In this document: positions 32,445 through 44,200 of the stretch, one piece after another
Numbering within the stretch: position 1 is the stretch's first letter
Layout of the letters: every line of letters begins with the position of its first letter
NCBI GenBank assembly: GCA_035772735.1
Contig: JASDFA010000002.1
Location: forward strand, 930,001 to 994,000
DNA length: 64,000 nt
Direction of reading: 5' to 3'
Origin: Datura wrightii
Taxonomy: Eukaryota; Streptophyta; Magnoliopsida; Solanales; Solanaceae
The notes under the pieces: model-generated
The model's input: the letters and a program-made list of their open reading frames with translations, nothing else
What the model was told of the DNA's origin: nothing
Database searches by the model: none
Position numbers and translations under genes: made by a program

Positions 32445-35400
32445 CGTGTTAGCCCGGGGATTTCTGGATATTTGATCGACCGCCTCCGTTCGGCCCCAAA
32501 TTTTGGCTGTGCGCAGCCCGCGGGGCCTGGTGACGGGCGCCCTATCATTTCGTTTGATAGGCATCACTATTTTTCGAATAAATGACAATTTACGATTTTT
32601 GCAATTTTCGGTCTATGTTAGCCCACGGATTTTTCGAGATTTGATCGACCGCCTCCGTTCGGCCCCAAATTTTGGCTGTGTGCAGCCCGCGGGGCCTGGT
32701 GAGGGGCGACCTATCATTTCGTTTGATCGGCATCACTATTTTTCGAATAAATGACAATTTATGATTTTCTCGTTTTTCGGTGAATGTTAGCCCACGGATT
32801 TCTGGAGATTTGATCGACCGCCTCCGTTCGGCCCCAAATTTTTGCTGTGCGCAGCCCGCAGGGCCTGGTGACGGGCGACCTATCATTTCATTTGATCGGC
32901 ATCACTATATTTCGAATAAATGACAATTTACGATTTTCTCGGTTTTCGGTGTATGTTAGCCCACGGATTTCTGGAGATTTGATCGACCGCCTCCGTTCGG
33001 CCCCAAATTTTGGCTGTGCGCAGCCCGCGGGGCCTGGTGACGGGCGACCTATCATTTCGTTTGATCGGCATCACTATTTTTCGAATAAGTGAGAATTTAT
33101 GATTTTTTCGGTTTTCGGTGTATGTTAGCCTCCGGATTTCTGGAGATTTGATCGACCGCCTCCGTTCGGCCCCAAATTTTGGCTGTGCGCAGCCCGCAGG
33201 GCCTGGTGATGTGCGCCCTATCATTTCATTTGATCGGCATCACTATATTTCGAATAAATGACAATTTACGATTTTCTCGGTTTTCGGTGTATGTTAGCCC
33301 ACGGATTTCTGGAGATTTGATTGACCGTCTCCGTTTAGCCCCAAATTTTGGTTGTGCGTAGCCTGTGGGGCCTGGTGACGGGCGACCTATCATTTCGTTT
33401 GATCGGCATCACTATTTTTCGAATAAATGACAATTTACGATTTTCTCGGTTTTCGGTGTATGTTAGCCCACGAATTTCTGGAGATTTGATCGACCGCCTC
33501 CGTTCGGCCCCAAATTTTGGCTGTGCGCAGCCCGCGGGGCCTGGTGACGGGCGACCTATCATTTCGTTTGATCGGCATCACTATTTTTCGAATAAATGAG
33601 AATTTATGATTTTTTCGGTTTTCGGTGTATGTTAGCCCACGGATTTCTAAAGATTTGATCTACCGCCTCCGTTCGGCCCCAAATTTTGGCTGTGCGCAGC
33701 CCTCGGGGCCTGGTGATGTGCGCCCTATCATTTCGTTTGATCGGCATCACTATATTTCGAATAAATGACAATTCACGATATTCTCGGTTTTTGGTGTATG
33801 TTAGCCCACGGATTTCTGGAGATTTGATCGACCGCCTCCGTTCGGCCCCAAATTTTGGCTGTGCGCAGCCCGCCGGGCCTGGTGACGGGTGCCCTATCAT
33901 TTTGTTTGATCGGCATCACTATTTTTCGAATAAATGACAATATATGTTTTTCTCGGTTTTCGGTGTATGTTAGCCCACGGATTTCTGGAGATTTGATCGA
34001 CCGCCTCCGTTCGGCCCCAAATTTTGGCTGTGCGCAGCCCGCGGGGCCTGGTGACGGGCGCCCTATCATTTCGTTTGATCGGCATCACTATTTTTTGAAT
34101 AAATGACAATTTACGATTTTTGCAATTTTCGGTGTATGTTAGCCCACTGATTTTTCGAGATTTAATCGACCGCCTCCGTTCGGCCCCAAATTTTTACTGT
34201 ACGCAGCCCGCGGGGCCTGGTGACGGGTGCCCTATCATTTCGTTTGATCGGCATCACTATTTTTTGAATAAATGACAATTTACGATTTTCTCGATTTTCG
34301 ATGTATGTTAGCCCACGGATTTCTGGAGATTTGATCGACCGTCTCCGTTTGGCCCCAAATTTTGGCTGTGCACAGCCCGCGGGTCCTGGTGACGGGTTCC
34401 CTATCATTTCGTTTGATCGACATCACTATTTTTTGAATAAATGACAATTTACTATTTTCTCGGTTTTTGGTGTATGTTAGCCTACGGATTTCTGGAGATT
34501 TGATCGACCGCATCCGTTCGGCCCCAAATTTTGGCTGTGCGCAGCCCGCGGGACCTGGTGATGTGCGCCCTATCATTTCGTTCGATCGGCATCACTATAT
34601 TTCGAATAAATGACAATTCACGATATTCTCAGTTTTCGGTGTATGTTAGCCCACGGATTTCTGGAGATTTGATCGACCGCCTCCGTTCGGCCCCAAATTT
34701 TGGCTGTGCGCAGCCCGCGGGGCCTGGTGACGGGCGCCCTATCATTTTGTTTGATCGGCATCACTATTTTTCGAATAAATGACAATTTACGATTTTCTCG
34801 GTTTTCGGTGTATGTTAGCCCACGGATTTCTGGAGATTTGATCGTCCGTCTCCGTTTAGCCCCAAATTTTGGATGTGCGCAGCCTGTGGGGCCTGGTGAC
34901 GGGAGACCTATCATTTTGTTTGATCGGCATCACTATTTTTGGAATAAATGAGAATTTACGATTTTCTCGGTTTTCGGTGTATGTTAGCCCACGGATTTCT
35001 GGAGATTTGATCGACCGCCTCCGTTCGGCCCCAAATTTTTGCTGTGCGCAGCCCTCGGGGCCTGGTGATGGGCGCCCTGTCAGTTTGTTTGATCAGCATC
35101 ACTATTTTTTGCATAATTGAGAATTTATGATTTTCTCGGTTTTCGATGAATGTTAGCCCACGGATTTCTGGAGATTTGATCGACCGCCTCCGTTCGGCCC
35201 CAAATTTTGGCTGTGCGCATCCCGCGGGGCCTGGTGATGTGCGCCCTATCATTTTGTTTGATCGGCATCACTATTTTTCAAATAAATGACAATTCACGAT
35301 TTTCTCGGTTGTCGGAGTATGTTAGCCCACGGATTTCTGGAGATTTGATCGACCGCCTCCGTTCGGCCCCAAATTTTGGCTATGCGCAGCCCGCGGGGCC

Positions 35401-35768
35401 TTGTGACGGGCGCCCTATAATTTCGTTTGATCGGCATCACTATTTTTTGAATAAATGACAATTTACGATTTTTGCAATTTTCGGTGTATGTTAGCCCACG
35501 GATTTCTTGAGATTTGATCGACCGCCTCCGTTCGGCCCCAAATTTTTGCTGTGCGCAGCCCGCGGGGCCTGGTGACGGGCGACCTATCATTTCGTTTGAT
35601 CGGCTTCACTATTTTTTGAATAAATGACAATTTATGATTTTCTCAGTTTTCGGTGAATGTTAGCCCACGGATTACTGGAGATTTGATTGACCGCCTCTGT
35701 TCGGCCCCAAATTTTTGTGTGCGCAGCCTGCGGGTCCTGGTGACGGCGCCCTATCATTTCGTTTGATC
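32445..35768 (+). repeat. 169-bp satellite array, orientation A (macro-repeat copy 1)
   Basis: About 19.7 units. Unit order and private variants match 36785-40276, with a shift of 4339 bp before about 33.1 kb and 4508 bp after 33.6 kb. Copy 1 therefore has exactly one monomer fewer in that interval. Confidence 0.95.
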
Positions 35769-36784
35769 CGCTGTTACACCTCGTAAATTTCTAGCATATA
35801 GATGGCCTATTCGCGTGTTGGTTAAGAGTATTTGAAAGACATACATGCTAGAAAAAGGCCCGGGGAAAGATTGGACAAGCGCCTAGTCGGCGCGTCGCAA
35901 GGCAAAATGCGACTTGTAATCGCATTCCGGGAATGCGACTTATAAAACGCATTCCGGGAATGCGACTTATAAATCGCATCCCCTAACTGCAACTTATAAA
36001 TCGCATTCGCTGAATGCGATTTATAGTTTCTATTATATATAAGCCCCACTTCGGTTTTAAATCAATTCATTACGGTAATCAGTAAAGAATCAGTATAGTA
36101 CAGAAAGAGATCAGAATAAGAAATCAGAATTTAGATAGTCCTATCATTTAGTTTGATCGGCATCACTATTTTTTGCATAAATGAGAATTTACGATTTTCA
36201 CGATTTTTGGTGTGTGTTAGCTCTTTATTAACAAAATAAGAACTGCCGAGATGCAGGTCTTTTGATGAGATCTTACATAATGTTGTTAAAACTGTAATAT
36301 AATCGACGGAAAAAGAGTTTATTAGAGGCATATTATCTAAATGATCATAACTTTGGGCTGGATTATCCGTTTTACTCGATTTTTTTTTCATTTTGTGTAT
36401 TTTTTCGAGATCTATCTGGAAAAACTGCCGTAAGGCGGTTTGGCCGAGCCATTTTTCTAAAAATATGCCTCTATCGCACTCATTTCAACATATTTCCCAA
36501 TATGGTTGATAATTTTAATTTAAAAACTGGTCCTAACGACCCACCACAACCGACACCACTATGGCAAGCGACCGTGGTAGGCCAGCACTACCACCACTAA
36601 CCTCTAGCATTTTCTTTATATCATAAGGATAAGAATAGGTGTTTCGTTTTAAATTTTCGATCGGTGTGCATTGATCGATGGGCGTTGGGTCTCGACATAG
36701 GTTAGCATGTGACATGCGATGTCGGCCGGTCTGTCGACACTAGCATAGTGCGCCTATGTTGCTAACTTTCAAACTTTTCAGTGC
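35769..36784 (+). repeat. Non-satellite block S3
   Basis: 1016 bp. Part 1 (35769-36139) begins CGCTGTTACACC, carries the 27-bp GC-dyad repeats and TATATATAAG (36034-36043). An 83-bp satellite fragment (36140-36222) separates it from part 2 (36223-36784), which ends in the 27-bp tag. Satellite CCTATCATTT-GTTTGATC lies on both sides of part 1 and GTGTTAGC on both sides of part 2. Part 1 looks like U3-R of an LTR retrotransposon; part 2 is unidentified. Confidence 0.9.
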
Positions 36785-39700
36785 GTGTTAGCCCGGGGAT
36801 TTCTGGATATTTGATCGACCGCCTCCGTTCGGCCCCAAATTTTGGCTGTGCGCAGCCCGCGGGGCCTGGTGACGGGAGCCCTATCATTTCGTTTGATAGG
36901 CATCACTATTTTTCGAATAAATGACAATTTACGATTTTTGCAATTTTCGGTCTATGTTAGCCCACGGATTTTTCGAGATTTGATCGACCGCCTCCGTTCG
37001 GCCCCAAATTTTGGCTGTATGCAGCCCGCGGGGCCTGGTGAGGGGCGACCTATCATTTCGTTTGATCGGCATCACTATTTTTCGAATAAATGACAATTTA
37101 TGATTTTCTCGGTTTTCGGTGAATGTTAGCCCACGGATTTCTGGAGATTTGATCGACCGCCTCCGTTCGGCCCCAAATTTTTGCTGTGCGCAGCCCGCGG
37201 GGCCTGGTGACGGGCGACCCATCATTTCGTTTGATCGGCATCACTATATTTCGAATAAATGACAATTTACGATTTTCTCGGTTTTCGGTGAATGTTAGCC
37301 CACGGATTTCTGGAGATTTGATCGACCGCCTCCGTTCGGACCCAAATTTTTGCTGTGCGCAGCCCGCGGGGCCTGGTGACGGGCGACCTATCATTTCGTT
37401 TGATCGGCATCACTATATTTAGAATAAATGACAATTTATGATTTTCTCGGTTTTCGGTGTATGTTAGCCCACGGATTTCTGGAGATTTGATCGACCGCCT
37501 CCGTTCGGCCCCAAATTTTGGCTGTGCGCAGCCCGCGGGGCCTGGTGACTGGCGACCTATCATTTCGTTTGATCGGCATCACTATTTTTCGAATAAATGA
37601 GAATTTATGATTTTTTCGGTTTTCGGTGTATGTTAGCCTCCGGATTTCTGGAGATTTGATCGACCGCCTCTGTTCGGCCCCAAATTTTGGCTGTGCGCAG
37701 CCCGTGGGGCCTAGTGATGTGCGCCCTATCATTTCATTTGATCGGCATCACTATATTTCGAATAAATGACAATTTACGATGTTCTCGGTTTTCGGTGTAT
37801 GTTAGCCCACGGATTTCTGGATATTTGATTGACCGTCTCCGTTTAGCCCCAAATTTTGGCTGTGTGCAGCCCGCGGGGCCTGGTGACGGGCGACCTATCA
37901 TTTCGTTTGATCGGCATCACTATTTTTCGAATAAATGACAATTTTCGATTTTCTCGGTTTTCGGTGTATGTTAGCTCACGGATTTCTGGAGATTTGATCG
38001 ACCGCCTCCGTTCGGCCCCAAATTTTGGCTGTGCGCAGCCCGCGGGGCCTGGTGACGGGCGACCTATCATTTCGTTTGATCGGCATCACTATTTTTCGAA
38101 TAAATGAGAATTTATGATTTTTTCGGTTTTCGGTGTATGTTAGCCCACGGATTTCTGAAGATTTGATCTACCGCCTCCGTTCGGCCCCAAATTTTGGCTG
38201 TGCGCAGCCCTCGGGGCCTGGTGATGTGCGCCCTATCATTTCGTTTGATCGGCATCACTATATTTCGAATAAATGACAATTCACGATATTCTCGGTTTTT
38301 GGTGTATGTTAGCCCACGGATTTCTGGAGATTTGATTGACCGCCTCCGTTCGGCCCCAAATTTTGGCTGTGCGCAGCCCGCCGGGCCTGGTGACGGGCGC
38401 CCTATCATTTTGTTTGATCGGCATCACTATTTTTCGAATAAATGACAATTTATGATTTTCTCGGTTTTCGGTGTATGTTAGCCCACGAATTTCTGGAGAT
38501 TTGATCGACCGCCTCCGTTCGGCCCCAAATTTTGGCTGTGCGCAGCCCGAAGGGCCTGGTGACGGGCGCCCTATCATTTTGTTTGATCGGCATCACTATT
38601 TTTTGAATAAATGACAATTTACGATTTTTGCAATTTTCGGTGTATGTTAGCCCACTGATTTTTCGAGATTTAATCGACCGCCTCCGTTCGGCCCCAAATT
38701 TTTACTGTACGCAGCCCGCGGGGCCTGGTGACGGGTGCCCTATCATTTCGTTTGATCGGCATCACTATTTTTTGAATAAATGACAATTTACGATTTTCTC
38801 GATTTTCGATGTATGTTAGCCCACGGATTTCTGGAGATTTGATCGACCGTCTCCGTTTGGCCCCAAATTTTGGCTGTGCACAGCCCGCGGGTCCTGGTGA
38901 CGGGTTCCCTATCATTTCGTTTGATCGACATCACTATTTTTTGAATAAATGACAATTTACTATTTTCTCGGTTTTTGGTGTATGTTAGCCTACGGATTTC
39001 TGGAGATTTGATCGACCGCATCCGTTCGGCCCCAAATTTTGGCTGTGCGCAGCCCGCGGGACCTGGTGATGTGCGCCCTATCATTTCGTTCGATCGGCAT
39101 CACTATATTTCGAATAAATGACAATTCACGATATTCTCAGTTTTCGGTGTATGTTAGCCCACGGATTTCTGGAGATTTGATCGACCGCCTCCGTTCGGCC
39201 CCAAATTTTGGCTGTGCGCAGCCCGCGGGGCCTGGTGATGGGCGCCCTATCATTTTGTTTGATCGGCATCACTATTTTTCGAATAAATGACAATTTACGA
39301 TTTTCTCGGTTTTCGGTGTATGTTAGCCCACGGATTTCTGGAGATTTGATCGTCCGTCTCCGTTTAGCCCCAAATTTTGGATGTGCGCAGCCTGTGGGGC
39401 CTGGTGACGGGCGACCTATCATTTTGTTTGATCGGCATCACTATTTTTGGAATAAATGAGAATTTACGATTTTCTCGGTTTTCGGTGTATGTTAGCCCAC
39501 GGATTTCTGGAGATTTGATCGACCGCCTCCGTTCGGCCCCAAATTTTTGCTGTGCGCAGCCCTCGGGGCCTGGTGATGGGCGCCCTGTCAGTTTGTTTGA
39601 TCGGCATCACTATTTTTTGCATAATTGAGAATTTATGATTTTCTCGGTTTTCGATGAATGTTAGCCCACGGATTTCTGGAGATTTGATCGACCGCCTCCG

Positions 39701-40276
39701 TTCGGCCCCAAATTTTGGCTGTGCGCAGCCCGCGGGGCCTGGTGATGTGCGCCCTATCATTTCGTTTGATCGGCATCACTATTTTTCGAATAAATGACAA
39801 TTCACGATATTCTCGGTTGTCGGAGTATGTTAGCCCACGGATTTCTGGAGATTTGATCGACCGCCTCCGTTCGGCCCCAAATTTTGGCTATGCGCAGCCC
39901 GCGGGGCCTTGTGACGGGCGCCCTATCATTTCGTTTGATCGGCATCAATATTTTTTGAATAAATGACAATTTACGATTTTTGCAATTTTCGGTGTATGTT
40001 AGCCCACGGATTTCTTGAGATTTGATCGACCGCCTCCGTTCGGCCCCAAATTTTTGCTGTGCGCAGCCCGCGGGGCCTGGTGACGGTCAACCTATCATTT
40101 CGTTTGATCGGCTTCACTATTTTTTGAATAAATGACAATTTATGATTTTCTCGGTTTTCGGTGAATGTTAGCCCACGGATTACTGGAGATTTGATCGACC
40201 GCCTCCGTTCGGCCCCAAATTTTTGTGTGCGCAGCCTGCGGGTCCTGGTGACGGCGCCCTATCATTTCGTTTGATC
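36785..40276 (+). repeat. 169-bp satellite array, orientation A (macro-repeat copy 2)
   Basis: About 20.7 units. With S3 it forms a 4508-bp macro-repeat that recurs at 40277. Units match copy 3 at shifts of 4507-4508 bp almost throughout. Confidence 0.95.
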
Positions 40277-41291
40277 CGCTGTTACACCTCGTAAATTTCT
40301 AGCATATAGATGGCCTATTCGCGTGTTGGTTAAGAGTATTTGAAAGACATACATGCTAGAAAAAGGCCCGGGGAAAGATTGGACAAGCGCCTAGTCGGCG
40401 CGTCGCAAGGCAAAATGCGACTTGTAATCGCATTCCGGGAATGCGACTTATAAAACGCATTCCGGGAATGCGACTTATAAATCGCATCCCCTAACTGCAA
40501 CTTATAAATCGCATTCGCTGAATGCGATTTATAGTTTCTATTATATATAAGCCCCACTTCGGTTTTAAATCAATTCATTATGGTAATCAGTAAAGAATCA
40601 GTATAGTACAGAAAGAGATCAGAATAAGAAATCAGAATTTAGATAGTCTTATCATTTAGTTTGATCGGCATCACTATTTTTTGCATAAATGAGAATTTAC
40701 GATTTTCACGATTTTTGGTGTGTGTTAGCTCTTTATTAACAAAATAAGAACTGCCGAGATGCAGGTCTTTTGATGAGATCTTACATAATGTTGTTAAAAC
40801 TGTAATATAATCGACGGAAAAAGAGTTTATTAGAGGCATATTATCTAAATGATCATAACTTTGGGCTGGATTATCCGTTTTACTCGATTTTTTTTCATTT
40901 TGTGTATTTTTTCGAGATCTATCTGGAAAAACTGCCGTAAGGCGGTTTGGCCGAGCCATTTTTCTAAAAATATGCCTCTATCGCACTCATTTCAACATAT
41001 TTCCCAATATGGTTGATAATTTTAATTTAAAAACTGGTCCTAACGACCCACCACAACCGACACCACTATGGCAAGCGACCGTGGTAGGCCAGCACTACCA
41101 CCACTAACCTCTAGCATTTTCTTTATATCATAAGGATAAGAATAGGTGTTTCGTTTTAAATTTTCGATCGGTGTGCATTGATCGATGGGCGTTGGGTCTC
41201 GACATAGGTTAGCATGTGACATGCGATGTCGGCCGGTCTGTCGACACTAGCATAGTGCGCCTATGTTGCTAACTTTCTAACTTTTCAGTGC
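40277..41291 (+). repeat. Non-satellite block S4
   Basis: 1015 bp, nearly identical to S3 (single-base differences such as a shorter T run near 40889). It has the same two-part structure, TATATATAAG at 40542-40551 and terminal tag. Confidence 0.9.
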
Positions 41292-44200
41292 GTGTTAGCC
41301 CGGGGATTTCTGGATATTTGATCGACCGCCTCCGTTCGGCCCCAAATTTTGGCTGTGCGCAGCCCGCGGGGCCTGGTGACGGGCGCCCTATCATTTCGTT
41401 TGATAGGCATCACTATTTTTCGAATAAATGACAATTTACGATTTTTGCAATTTTCGGTCTATGTTAGCCCACGGATTTTTCGAGATTTGATCGACCGCCT
41501 CCGTTCGGCCCCAAATTTTGGCTGTGTGCAGCCCGCGGGGCCTGGTGAGGGGCGACCTATCATTTCGTTTGATCGGCATCACTATTTTTCGAATAAATGA
41601 CAATTTATGATTTTCTCGGTTTTCGGTGAATGTTAGCCCACGGATTTCTGGAGATTTGATCGACCGCCTCCGTTCGGCCCCAAATTTTTGCTGTGCGCAG
41701 CCCGCGGGGCCTGGTGACGGGCGACCTATCATTTCGTTTGATCGGCATCACTATATTTTGAATAAATGACAATTTACGATTTTCTCGGTTTTCGGTGAAT
41801 GTTAGCCCACGGATTTCTGGAGATTTGATCGACCGCCTCCGTTCGGCCCCAAATTTTTGCTGTGCGCAGCCCGCGGGGCCTGGTGACGGGCGACCTATCA
41901 TTTCGTTTGATCGGCATCACTATATTTCGAATAAATGACAATTTACGATTTTCTCGGTTTTCGGTGTATGTTAGCCCACGGATTTCTGGAGATTTGATCG
42001 ACCGCCTCCGTTCGGCCCCAAATTTTGGCTGTGCGCAGCCCGCGGGGCCTGGTGACGGGCGACCTATCATTTCGTTTGATCGGCATCACTATTTTTCGAA
42101 TAAATGAGAATTTATGATTTTTTCGGTTTTCGGTGTATGTTAGCCTCCGGATTTCTGGAGATTTGATCGACCGCCTCCGTTCGGCCCCAAATTTTGGCTG
42201 TGCGCATCCCGTGGGGCCTGGTGATGTGCGCCCTATCATTTCATTTGATCGGCATCACTATATTTCGAATAAATGACAATTTACGATGTTCTCGGTTTTC
42301 GGTGTATGTTAGCCCACGGATTTCTGGAGATTTGATTGACCGTCTCCGTTTAGCCCCAAATTTTGGCTGTGCGTAGCCTGTGGGGCCTGGTGACGGGCGA
42401 CCTATCATTTCGTTTGATCGGCATCACTATTTTTCGAATAAATGACAATTTACGATTTTCTCGATTTTCGGTGTATGTTAGCTCACGGATTTCTAGAGAT
42501 TTGATCGACCGCCTCCGTTCGGCCCCAAATTTTGGCTGTGCGCAGCCCGCGGGGCCTGGTGACGGGCGACCTATCATTTCGTTTGATCGGCATCACTATT
42601 TTTTGAATAAATGAGAATTTATGATTTTTTCGGTTTTCGGTGTATGTTAGCCCACGGATTTCTGAAGATTTGATCTACCGCCTCCGTTCGGCCCCAAATT
42701 TTGGCTGTGCGCAGCCCTCGGGGCCTGGTGATGTGCGCCCTATCATTTCGTTTGATCGGCATCACTATATTTCGAATAAATGACAATTCACGATATTCTC
42801 GGTTTTTGGTGTATGTTAGCCCACGGATTTCTGGAGATTTGATCGACCGCCTCCGTTCGGCCCCAAATTTTGGCTGTGCGCAGCCCGCCGGGGCTGGTGA
42901 CGGGCGCCCTATCATTTTGTTTGATCGGCATCACTATTTTTCGAATAAATGACAATTTATGATTTTCTCGGTTTTCGGTGTATGTTAGCCCACGGATTTC
43001 TGGAGATTTGATCGACCGCCTCCGTTCGGCCCCAAATTTTGGCTGTGCGCAGCCCGAAGGGCCTGGTGACGGGCGCCCTATCATTTTGTTTGATCGGCAT
43101 CACTATTTTTTGAATAAATGACAATTTATGATTTTTGCAATTTTCGGTGTATGTTAGCCCACTGATTTTTCGAGATTTAATCGACCGCCTCCGTTCGGCC
43201 CCAAATTTTTACTGTACGCAGCCCGCGGGGCCTGGTGACGGGTGCCCTATCATTTCGTTTGATCGGCATCACTATTTTTTGAATAAATGACAATTTACGA
43301 TTTTCTCGATTTTCGATGTATGTTAGCCCACGGATTTCTGGAGATTTGATCGACCGTCTCCGTTTGGCCCCAAATTTTGGCTGTGCACAGCCCGCGGGTC
43401 CTGGTGACGGGTTCCCTATCATTTCGTTTGATCGACATCACTATTTTTTGAATAAATGACAATTTACTATTTTCTCGGTTTTTGGTGTATGTTAGCCTAC
43501 GGATTTCTGGAGATTTGATCGACCGCATCCATTCGGCCCCAAATTTTGGCTGTGCGCAGCCCGCGGGACCTGGTGATGTGCGCCCTATCATTTCGTTCGA
43601 TCGGCATCACTATATTTCGAATAAATGACAATTCACGATATTCTCAGTTTTCGGTGTATGTTAGCCCACGGATTTCTGGAGATTTGATCGACCACCTCCG
43701 TTCGGCCCCAAATTTTGGCTGTGCGCAGCCCGCGGGGCCTGGTGACGGGCGCCCTATCATTTTGTTTGATCGGCATCACTATTTTTCGAATAAATGACAA
43801 TTTACGATTTTCTCGGTTTTCGGTGTATGTTAGCCCACGGATTTCTGAAGATTTGATCGTCCGTCTCCGTTTAGACCCAAATTTTGGATGTGCGCAGCCT
43901 GTGGGGCCTGCTGACGGGCGACCTATCATTTTGTTTGATCGGCATCACTATTTTTGGAATAAATGATAATTTACAATTTTCTCGGTTTTCGGTGTATGTT
44001 AGCCCACAGATTTCTGGAGATTTGATCGACCGCCTCCGTTCGGCCCCAAATTTTTGCTGTGCGCAGCCCTCGGGGCCTGGTGATGGGCGCCCTGTCATTT
44101 TGTTTGATCGGCATCACTATTTTTTGCATAATTGAGAATTTATGATTTTCTCGATTTCGATGAATGTTAGCCCACGGATTTCTGGAGATTTGATCGACCG

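Noticed and set aside
36131..36391. 86-codon frame in each S block
   Set aside because: It straddles the satellite scrap and non-satellite sequence, matches no family I know and exists only because S copies are duplicates.
35769..36784. S block as an intact solo LTR (TG...CA, about 1009 bp)
   Set aside because: A TG start and a CA end can be drawn, but no 5-bp target duplication flanks them and a satellite fragment sits inside, so two separate insertions fit better.
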